The position numbers were made by a program, and so were the translations under genes. A DNA stretch of 45,275 nt from Paracoccaceae bacterium (lineage in GTDB: Bacteria; Pseudomonadota; Alphaproteobacteria; Rhodobacterales; Rhodobacteraceae), in the NCBI GenBank assembly GCA_020630695.1, contig JAHDIS010000031.1, positions 1-45,275 on the forward strand, read 5' to 3'. Numbering within the stretch: the stretch's first letter is position 1; the number at the start of each line of letters is the position of its first letter. Positions 28,092 to 34,441 of the stretch are shown here, one piece after another. Below the pieces are notes generated by a model that saw only the letters and a list, made by a program, of their open reading frames with translations, was not told the DNA's origin and ran no database searches.

Positions 28092-28787
28092 TCAGGCGTC
28101 CAGCTGGCGCGACAAGATGGTTGAAAACTCGTCCGCAAAGCTTTCGTACCCGCCAATGATACGATCGCTGTCTGCAGAGAGTTTGTTGTAGTAGATGACC
28201 GCCGGGATCGCAGCCAAAAGGCCCAGCCCGGTTGCCAGCAGAGCCTCGGCGATACCCGGCGCGACAACCACTAGCGATGTGTTCTGTTGTTCGGCGATTT
28301 CGATAAAGCTGTGCATGATCCCGAAAACCGTTCCGAACAGGCCAATGAACGGCGCAGTCGATCCCACGGTTGCAAGGACAGGCAGGCCTTTCTGCAACTC
28401 TTCGCTTTCTTTCTGGATGGCGACATCCATCGAGCGGTCAATCCGGGCCTGCGCGCCGGGAATGAGCCCGCCATCTTCGCGATGCGAGCGTCGCCATTCC
28501 ATCATGCCGGCCACAAAAACGCGTTCTGATCGGCCCTTGGGTTCCAGACCGATCTGATCAAACAACTCGTCTAGTGGTTCGCCAGACCAGAATGCCTGAT
28601 CGAAGGCTGACGACTCTTTGCGCGCCTTGCGATAGGAGATCAGCTTATCGATGATAATCGCCCAAGCCCAGATCGACGCCGCGATCAGCATGAGCATGAC
28701 CAGCTTGACGGTTAGGGTTGCGCGCATGAACAGCCCCCACAGGGAGAAATCAATCTCCTGCGCGAGCGCTAGGGTTTCTGCTTCCAT
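28092..28787 (-). CDS. tolQ: Tol-Pal system protein TolQ
   Basis: ExbB/MotA-like channel subunit of the TolQR motor, 231 residues with three spans (about 16-42, 125-150, 165-190). Landmarks are the cytoplasmic loop IQKESEELQKGLPVLATVGSTAPFIGLFGTVFGIM, given by its ends near residues 108-142, and GIAEALLATGLGLLAAIPAV. First gene of the tol operon here. Its usual upstream partner ybgC is instead 2.2 kb away beyond two oppositely oriented genes. The promoter region shared with the M24-like gene is 270 bases long. Confidence 0.96.
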   Translation of the reverse strand: MEAETLALAQEIDFSLWGLFMRATLTVKLVMLMLIAASIWAWAIIIDKLISYRKARKESSAFDQAFWSGEPLDELFDQIGLEPKGRSERVFVAGMMEWRRSHREDGGLIPGAQARIDRSMDVAIQKESEELQKGLPVLATVGSTAPFIGLFGTVFGIMHSFIEIAEQQNTSLVVVAPGIAEALLATGLGLLAAIPAVIYYNKLSADSDRIIGGYESFADEFSTILSRQLDA

Positions 28788-28823
28788 AAATCTGCTCTTT
28801 CACCTGCCGTGCCCTCTTTCGGG

Positions 28824-28856
28824 GCTTAATTAAGCTTCTGGATACCTGATTTTCAG
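28824..28856. promoter_or_regulatory. Palindromes in the tolQ / M24-like divergent promoter region
   Basis: The 270-base divergent gap (28788-29057) holds a perfect 12-base palindrome GCTTAATTAAGC (28824-28835) and a CTGA-TTT-TCAG repeat (28846-28856). On the minus strand CTGAAA, 18 bases, TAATTA could serve tolQ. Both palindromes lie between that site and the plus-strand -10-like TAGAAT at 28869, so one regulator could affect both directions. Confidence 0.3.
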
Positions 28857-28863
28857 GGGAAAC

Positions 28864-28889
28864 GCCAATAGAATGCGCCGATCCGCGCA
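28864..28889 (+). repeat. 26-base repeated element, copy 2
   Basis: Matches 14594-14619 at 23 of 26 positions. TAGAAT followed by GCGCC gives a good -10 box with a G/C discriminator; the matching upstream region is weak (CTGATT, 17 bases away). It lies 168 bases before the M24-like start, so the transcript would have a long leader. Confidence 0.45.
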
Positions 28890-29057
28890 ATGTTTGCCTG
28901 TATGGGCGAAAGATTGCCGGAACAAAGCGGGCATCACCGGTTTGTTCCGGCGTTTGGCCGCAAATATGCTGTGCCTGTCGCTAAGAGGATATCGGCCCGG
29001 CCCGCAAGCAAACATATTGGACAGCAACAAAGACTTTCCAAGGATCAGGGGGCACAC

Positions 29058-30215
29058 ATGCTGGAAGAGGCAAAGCAAAGAACCGCAACGCTGCAGGCTG
29101 CAATGCGCGCACAAGGGATCCGGCACGCGGTCTTTTCCTCGGAAAGCTCGATTGCCTATCTTGCGGGATTTTGGGGTTATCTCGGGATCGAGTTCGGGCG
29201 CCCGACGCTGTTGGTTGTGTCTACAGACGAGGCGCCGACGATCATCACGCCTTTGATGGAAAGTGAAATGGTTTCGGAAATGACCTGGGTTGAAGACGTG
29301 CGCACCTGGGAAGATGCCGGACAGCGCACTTGGGGCCGTGCCCTGTCTGGCGCCCTGCCCGAAACACCCGAAGCGATCTGGATCGAAAGGTCAGACGTTC
29401 CCGCGATTTTGCGCAACTATCTGGATGAACGTTACCCCGAGGTTCCATTGCGCGACATCGGTCCTGTCCTCGGGGCCCAGCGCATGATCAAGTCGGCGTT
29501 GGAAATCGACGTCATGAAACAAGCGGGTCAAATCGCAGGGGCGATGATGAAGGCCGCGCATGAATCCCTGCGCGAAGGTGCGCGGGAATACGAAAGCGCA
29601 TTGGCCGTGGTGAACGCCGGAACCCGGGCAGCGGCAGGTTTTCTGACCGACACCGGGTGGGAACGTTTTGTATCGCCAATGATACACAATCTACAGATTT
29701 TGCAGAGCGGTCGGGATGCTTCGATGGTTCACAGGCGTGCTTCGGTCAAAGCCTATGAACGGTTTGATCCGGTCTATTTCTGCTTTTGCAACATGGCGCA
29801 GTTCAAGCAATACAAACTTGGTTTTGACCGCATGTTCCACGTTGGCGCCGTAACAGATGAGGCAGCCCGCGTTCAGCAGGCGGCGATCGATGCGCAGCAA
29901 GCGGCGATTGCCGCGATCAAACCGGGCGTTCAGGCGCAGGACATCGCCGAGGCCGCCAATGCCGTCTACGCTGAACGGGGCTATGAAACAGGCTATCGTA
30001 CCGGACGCTCCATCGGGGTGGCCTACCTCGAAGCGCCCGAGTTGAAGGCCGGTGACACTACCGTTTTGCAACCGGGAATGACTTTTGCCGTAGATGGCGG
30101 CATTTCCATCGATGGCGAAACGGCCGGCCGGATCGGCGATAGCATCGTCGTCACTGAAAATGGCTATGAGTATCTGACGCAGTACCCAAGGGAACTGCTG
30201 GTTACTGAGGGCTAG
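29058..30215 (+). CDS. M24 (creatinase/prolidase-fold) protein without metal ligands
   Basis: A 385-residue protein with the N-terminal creatinase domain and C-terminal pita-bread domain of the M24 family. I chose the ATG giving MLEEAKQRTATLQ; the longer reading to 28890 covers the promoter. In metal-dependent members the ligands are two Asp, His and two Glu. Here the first Asp position reads FCFC (241-244), the GHxxG histidine is Arg317 (TGRSIG), the next HE is LE (324-325), the EPG position is VDGG (345-348) and RIED is RIGD (358-361). Only Asp257 is recognisable. So it is unlikely to be a metallopeptidase. Creatinase and ectoine hydrolase (DoeA) are known metal-free or altered M24 enzymes acting on small C-N compounds, which makes a small-molecule hydrolase likely. 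It is followed after five bases by a nitrilase-family gene. Confidence 0.88.
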   Translation: MLEEAKQRTATLQAAMRAQGIRHAVFSSESSIAYLAGFWGYLGIEFGRPTLLVVSTDEAPTIITPLMESEMVSEMTWVEDVRTWEDAGQRTWGRALSGALPETPEAIWIERSDVPAILRNYLDERYPEVPLRDIGPVLGAQRMIKSALEIDVMKQAGQIAGAMMKAAHESLREGAREYESALAVVNAGTRAAAGFLTDTGWERFVSPMIHNLQILQSGRDASMVHRRASVKAYERFDPVYFCFCNMAQFKQYKLGFDRMFHVGAVTDEAARVQQAAIDAQQAAIAAIKPGVQAQDIAEAANAVYAERGYETGYRTGRSIGVAYLEAPELKAGDTTVLQPGMTFAVDGGISIDGETAGRIGDSIVVTENGYEYLTQYPRELLVTEG

Positions 30216-30220
30216 CATTC

Positions 30221-31009
30221 ATGTTTCGTCTGGCTGTTGGACAGGCTCCAGCTGAACTTGATGACTTGGATGATCGGCTGGACTGGCTGCGTGCGGCGCT
30301 GATACAGGCAAAGACGCAGGGAGCCGATCTGCTCTTGCTGCCCGAGCTTTTTGGCTGCGGATATAACATCGGAGATGCCCTGCGCAGTCGCGCCGAGCCC
30401 TTGAACGGAAGGACCTTTGACGCGGTTTCGGCACTGTCCAAGGACTTTGGCCTCGCGATTCACTACGGTTTTGCAGAGCTTTGCGATGGTACGCTTTTCA
30501 ACGCTACGGCCTGTACCAGCCCGGAAGGCAGACTGCTGTCACACCAGCGCAAACTGGCCATCCCACCGGGTTTCGAGCAATCGTATTTCACGCCGGGGCA
30601 CGGGTGCTCTGTTTTTGAGCTCGGCGGCCTGCGCATGGCAACGCTGATCTGTTATGACGCCGAATTCCCGGAAACGGTTCGACATGTTGCCAGTTTGGGC
30701 GCTCAATTGGTTCTGGTCCCGACAGCTTTGGGTGATGGCTGGCCCAGCGTCGCGCGCAAGATGATGCCGACACGGGCCTTCGAAAACGGCGTATATCTGG
30801 CCTATGCAAACTGGGCTGGCACGCAAAATGGCATGACCTTTCTGGGCGAAAGCGTGATTGCCACGCCTGATGGTCAAGACGGCGTGCAAGCCGGATCTGA
30901 GGCAGATATTCTTGTGGCTGAAATCGACACCCGACGGGTCGAAGCGGCCCAGCGCCGGCTGCCATACCTGATTGATCGCGAAAACCTTAACCTCAGCGAC
31001 GGTGGCTAA
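30221..31009 (+). CDS. Carbon-nitrogen hydrolase (nitrilase superfamily)
   Basis: A 262-residue enzyme with the Glu-Lys-Cys catalytic triad of the nitrilase superfamily: Glu42 (LLLPELFGCGYN), Lys111 (SHQRKLAIP) and Cys144 (TLICYDAEFPE), with the supporting second Glu149. The length and motifs fit amidases or N-carbamoyl/omega-amide hydrolases rather than true nitrilases. The gene starts five bases after the M24-like stop, so they form a two-gene operon that probably splits C-N bonds of one compound in succession (inferred). Its stop lies three bases from that of convergent ybgC. The substrate is unknown. Confidence 0.92.
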   Translation: MFRLAVGQAPAELDDLDDRLDWLRAALIQAKTQGADLLLLPELFGCGYNIGDALRSRAEPLNGRTFDAVSALSKDFGLAIHYGFAELCDGTLFNATACTSPEGRLLSHQRKLAIPPGFEQSYFTPGHGCSVFELGGLRMATLICYDAEFPETVRHVASLGAQLVLVPTALGDGWPSVARKMMPTRAFENGVYLAYANWAGTQNGMTFLGESVIATPDGQDGVQAGSEADILVAEIDTRRVEAAQRRLPYLIDRENLNLSDGG

Positions 31010-31012
31010 CGA

Positions 31013-31402
31013 TCAGTGCACCCGCCGGCGCAACCCTTCTGGCAAGCGGGCGGGGATCCCGGTTGTCGTGACGCAGACCGCAGTGACCTCGGCACGAAAC
31101 ACGCATTCATCGCCGCGCATGACCTCTTGGGTCATGATCAAACGCACACCGGTCATGCTTTTGACGGTGGTGTTCACGGTCAATGCATCATCATATTTGG
31201 CCATGCCCAGATAGTCAGCCTCAATGCGGCGCACGACAAAAACGATGCCGTCCTCTTCACGCATGGCGTTCTGATCCAATCCCTGATCCTTGACCCAGTC
31301 ACTGCGGGCCCGCTCGATGAATTTCAGGTAATTCGCATGATAAACGATACCCGCCATGTCTGTGTCTTCGTAGTAAACACGAACATCAAAGCGATGGGTC
31401 AT
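31013..31402 (-). CDS. ybgC: Acyl-CoA thioesterase YbgC (Tol-Pal associated)
   Basis: Hotdog-fold thioesterase, 129 residues. The motif YYEDTDMAGIVYHANYLKF carries the catalytic aspartate of the YbgC/4-hydroxybenzoyl-CoA thioesterase family. The ATG giving MTHRFDVRVYYED is preferred; the 20-codon extension to 31462 reads low-quality sequence. In many proteobacteria ybgC is the first gene of the tol operon. Here it is on the same strand as tolQ but separated by the plus-strand M24-like/nitrilase pair. It ends three bases from the nitrilase stop, so transcripts converge and may interfere. Confidence 0.93.
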   Translation of the reverse strand: MTHRFDVRVYYEDTDMAGIVYHANYLKFIERARSDWVKDQGLDQNAMREEDGIVFVVRRIEADYLGMAKYDDALTVNTTVKSMTGVRLIMTQEVMRGDECVFRAEVTAVCVTTTGIPARLPEGLRRRVH

Positions 31403-31490
31403 GGCTGGCTCCGGATTTGGTTGCGCGAAAGCTAGACCGGCACGGCAGGGGCCGCAAGCCATGCGGTCCGAACGGTGCCAAGCCGATCCG

Positions 31491-31799
31491 TCACCGTTTT
31501 CGACGCCCGCCTGCGCTGCGGGCGTGAAATGTCGGGGGGCGTTTCGAAATCCACTTCAAAAAGCCCGCCATGTCAGGATGCGCGCGCAGCGCTTCGGGCG
31601 TATGAAGATCACGCGCCAGCTCCGCCTCGGTAAAGCGCGCGTGGATTTCATTGTGGCAAATCTGGTGAACCCGCACGACCGGGCCGCCCTTGCCGCCTTT
31701 CAATTTGGGAACCAAATGATGCAAGCTTTGCCGCGCTTGCGGCGGGATCGGTCGCAGGCAGATCGGGCAAATAGGGTCGTCTTGCGGGTGAAGGTTCAA
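31491..31799 (-). CDS. Small HNH-type nuclease-like protein
   Basis: A 102-residue protein with an HNH/zinc-finger core: CPICLRPIP near residues 11-19, the catalytic-type LHHLVPKLKGG (26-36), and VHQICHNEIHARFTEAEL (43-60). Two cysteine/histidine pairs could bind a structural zinc. The tail is basic (SAGGRRKR). The best start is a TTG at 31799 with AGAGG nearby; no ATG is available in frame. The protein has only the HNH core, so it may be a DNA nuclease, a repair factor or part of a larger system not seen here. It is alone on its strand between ybgC and the divergent channel gene. Confidence 0.75.
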   Translation of the reverse strand: MNLHPQDDPICPICLRPIPPQARQSLHHLVPKLKGGKGGPVVRVHQICHNEIHARFTEAELARDLHTPEALRAHPDMAGFLKWISKRPPTFHARSAGGRRKR

Positions 31800-31887
31800 A
31801 GGCGCCTCTTGTCGGCAGGTCCTGTACGTTGCATGACTGTGGACAAATCTGCGCCATGATCAAGCTTGCAGAGTAAAGGGGTACGAC

Positions 31888-33222
31888 ATGGATTGGGATC
31901 TCAGCAGCCAGCCGGAAATCGTTCAACGCGCGGCGGGCTATGCCATTCAGGGTTGGGAACTGGCCAGCGGATGGCTGCTTTCGCCTGCTGCCTGGTCTCA
32001 GTTTGCGCTGCTGCTTGCGGCCTTCGTTCTGGCCTGGCTTTTGACCAAACGTCTGCGCCCGGTACTTGAACGGATTCTGACACCCGATGCGTCCAGCACC
32101 TCTATTCTGTCTACGATCCGCCGCTTTGTCCTGATTTTCGTTCCTTTGCTGCTGCCACTGCTCGCGTGGATTTTTACCGGCATCGGCGAACAGGTGACGC
32201 GATCACTGTTTGGATCAGGCGCTGTGATTGCCTTTGGCAAGCGCGTTTTCCTGTTCATCGCGGCCCGGATACTGGTCCGCGAGATCATTTCAGAGCCATT
32301 CCTGAAAGTCCTCGGTCGCTACATCCTGCTGCCGATCATGGCGCTTTATACCTTGGGCATTCTGGACGACAGCATCACGCGTCTGAACGAAATGACCATC
32401 TCGCTGGGCAACATCAGTTTTTCGGTCATGGCCCTGATCCGCGGCGTTATCGCCGGATCGCTCTTGTTCTGGTTGGGTCGCTGGTCGAACGACCAGACCG
32501 GCAGCTATATCAGTCGTCAGGAAGAAATGCGTCCGGCGACACGGCAGCTTGCCCAAAAGGCCGCTGAGCTTGGAATATTTGGCATCGCATTTCTGTTGCT
32601 GATGTCGATCATGGGCATACCGCTGACCTCGCTCGCCGTGCTGAGCGGTGCGATCGGTGTTGGCCTTGGTTTCGGTCTGCAAAAAATTGCATCGAACTAT
32701 ATTTCCGGGGTGATCCTTCTGCTCGAAGGGCAAGCGACCGTTGGCGACTTTGTCGAGTTGGACAACGGCGAGGCCGGAACGATCGTGCAAACGACAGCGC
32801 GTGCGATGATCCTCGAAACCTTTGACGGTCGCTGGATCGTGGTCCCGAACGAAGATTTCATCACCACTCGGGTGGTCAACTATTCCGATCAAGGCAGTGC
32901 AAACCGATACGAAGTCGACTTCTCTGTCAGCTACAACACCGACATCAACCTTGTTCCCGATATCATCGAGGCGGCGGTCTCCAAGCACCCTGAGGTTTTG
33001 CAGAAGCCCTATCCGCCCGATTGTGAATTGCGCGGCCTTGGCGACAGCGGCGTGGATTTCGCGGTTGAGTTCTGGGTGAACGGGCTCGATGACGGCAAAA
33101 ACAAATACACATCCGATGTCCTGTTTCTGGTGTGGAACGCACTCAAGGACAATGGCATTGAAATCCCGTACCCACATCGCGTGATCGAAATGCGCACGCC
33201 CAAAACCGAAAATATAGGCTGA
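31888..33222 (+). CDS. MscS-family mechanosensitive ion channel
   Basis: A 444-residue inner-membrane channel of the MscS superfamily. Six hydrophobic spans lie near 36-53, 80-97, 112-130, 144-160, 177-197 and 227-245, before the pore helix at about 249-281 with LSGAIGVGLGFGLQKIASNYISG. A beta domain (GDFVELDNGEAGTIV) and the cytoplasmic alpha/beta domain follow (VVPNEDFITTRVVNYS). Extra N-terminal spans make it larger than E. coli MscS (286 residues), like the YbdG/YnaI class. AAAGGGG precedes the ATG. It probably protects from hypo-osmotic shock; selectivity is unknown. Confidence 0.92.
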   Translation: MDWDLSSQPEIVQRAAGYAIQGWELASGWLLSPAAWSQFALLLAAFVLAWLLTKRLRPVLERILTPDASSTSILSTIRRFVLIFVPLLLPLLAWIFTGIGEQVTRSLFGSGAVIAFGKRVFLFIAARILVREIISEPFLKVLGRYILLPIMALYTLGILDDSITRLNEMTISLGNISFSVMALIRGVIAGSLLFWLGRWSNDQTGSYISRQEEMRPATRQLAQKAAELGIFGIAFLLLMSIMGIPLTSLAVLSGAIGVGLGFGLQKIASNYISGVILLLEGQATVGDFVELDNGEAGTIVQTTARAMILETFDGRWIVVPNEDFITTRVVNYSDQGSANRYEVDFSVSYNTDINLVPDIIEAAVSKHPEVLQKPYPPDCELRGLGDSGVDFAVEFWVNGLDDGKNKYTSDVLFLVWNALKDNGIEIPYPHRVIEMRTPKTENIG

Positions 33223-33234
33223 TGAGCGTTGAAG

Positions 33235-33248
33235 CAGGCCATGGCCTG
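33235..33248. promoter_or_regulatory. Perfect 14-base palindrome between mscS-like and flavoprotein genes
   Basis: CAGGCCATGGCCTG lies in the 40-base gap. As RNA it makes only a 5-bp stem with a CATG loop and has no T-run. It could be a protein-binding site for expression of the flavoprotein gene, or chance. Confidence 0.25.
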
Positions 33249-33262
33249 ACCGGCGTCACGCC

Positions 33263-34441
33263 ATGAAACCTGCGCTGGTGATAGGGGGCGGCCCAGCCGG
33301 TCTGATGGCCGCCGATGCGCTGCTTGGCGCTGGTGTGCCGGTTGTTCTGGCCGAGGCTAAACCATCGGTCGGCCGCAAGTTCCTGATGGCTGGAAAATCC
33401 GGGCTTAACCTGACCAAGATACAGGACCGGTCACCCTTTTTGTCGAGCTACGGTGAAACCGGTAAATCCTTGGAGCCGATGCTGGAAGCATTCCCGCCTG
33501 AGCAGGTTCAGGCCTGGGCCGAGGGTTTGGGACAAGACACGTTTGTCGGCTCAACCGGACGCCTGTTTCCCAAAAAGATGAAGGCCTCGCCCTTGCTTCG
33601 CGCGTGGCTCGAAAGGTTAGACGCGCTGGGGCTGGAACGCCGAACGCGTTGGCGTTGGACAGGTTGGGACGGGGATCTGGTTCAATTCGACACTCCGGTC
33701 GGTGTTCAGACAATTGATCCCTGCGCGACTGTTCTCGCGCTCGGCGGCGCGAGTTGGTCACGACTCGGATCCGATGGCGCCTGGACCGCTTTGTTGCGCG
33801 ACAAGAGCATAGATCTGGAACCTTTTGCCCCATCCAATGCCGGATTGATCGTCGATTGGTCCGAACACATGCGCCCGCATTTTGGCACCCCGATCAAAGC
33901 GGTCCGTTGGACTGCCGGAGGCATGACCTCAAGAGGCGAAGCGATCATTTCAGAACGTGGGTTGGAAGGCGGCGGGCTCTATCCTCTGACTGCGGCACTG
34001 CGGAAGGATGAAATCCTCTTTGTTGATCTCTGTCCTGATCTTAACACAGACCAAGTGGCCGAACGTTTGGCAAAACCGCGCGGCAAGACCAGTATGTCCA
34101 ACCATTTGCGCCGTCAGATCAAACTGGGCAAAGCGCAAATCGCCCTACTGATGGAATTCGCCCGCCCGCTGGCCGGCGATCCGGCAGCTTTGGCACAGCA
34201 AATCAAATCCGTTGAGGTTCGGCACAAGGGGCCGCGCCCGATGGATGAGGCGATTTCGACGACAGGCGGTATAAGCTGGGCCGCTTTGGATGACTCGTTG
34301 ATGCTGAAGGGTTTGCCCGGCGTTTTCTGTGCTGGGGAAATGATCGATTGGGATGCGCCCACCGGGGGCTACCTACTGAACGCCTGTTTGGCGACGGGAC
34401 TCTGGGCCGGGCAACGCGCAGCCCTTTATTGCCAGGCGTAG
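33263..34441 (+). CDS. FAD-dependent flavoprotein, PP_4765 / YhiN (HI0933) family
   Basis: A 392-residue flavoprotein of the HI0933/BaiN-like group, closest by pattern to the PP_4765 subfamily. The N-terminal GGGPAGLMAADAL dinucleotide-binding motif is followed by the group's GRKFLMAGKSGLNLT. Near the C-terminus GLFCAGEM-type text (GVFCAGEMIDWDAPTGGYLLNACL) gives the second FAD contact. The function of this subfamily is not established. The last 16 bases overlap the convergent BON/OmpA-like gene, so both transcripts share an antisense overlap. Confidence 0.9.
   Translation: MKPALVIGGGPAGLMAADALLGAGVPVVLAEAKPSVGRKFLMAGKSGLNLTKIQDRSPFLSSYGETGKSLEPMLEAFPPEQVQAWAEGLGQDTFVGSTGRLFPKKMKASPLLRAWLERLDALGLERRTRWRWTGWDGDLVQFDTPVGVQTIDPCATVLALGGASWSRLGSDGAWTALLRDKSIDLEPFAPSNAGLIVDWSEHMRPHFGTPIKAVRWTAGGMTSRGEAIISERGLEGGGLYPLTAALRKDEILFVDLCPDLNTDQVAERLAKPRGKTSMSNHLRRQIKLGKAQIALLMEFARPLAGDPAALAQQIKSVEVRHKGPRPMDEAISTTGGISWAALDDSLMLKGLPGVFCAGEMIDWDAPTGGYLLNACLATGLWAGQRAALYCQA

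Noticed and set aside
29058-30215. Annotation as Xaa-Pro aminopeptidase
   Set aside because: The fold fits, but four of the five metal ligand positions are changed, so a peptidase name would be misleading.
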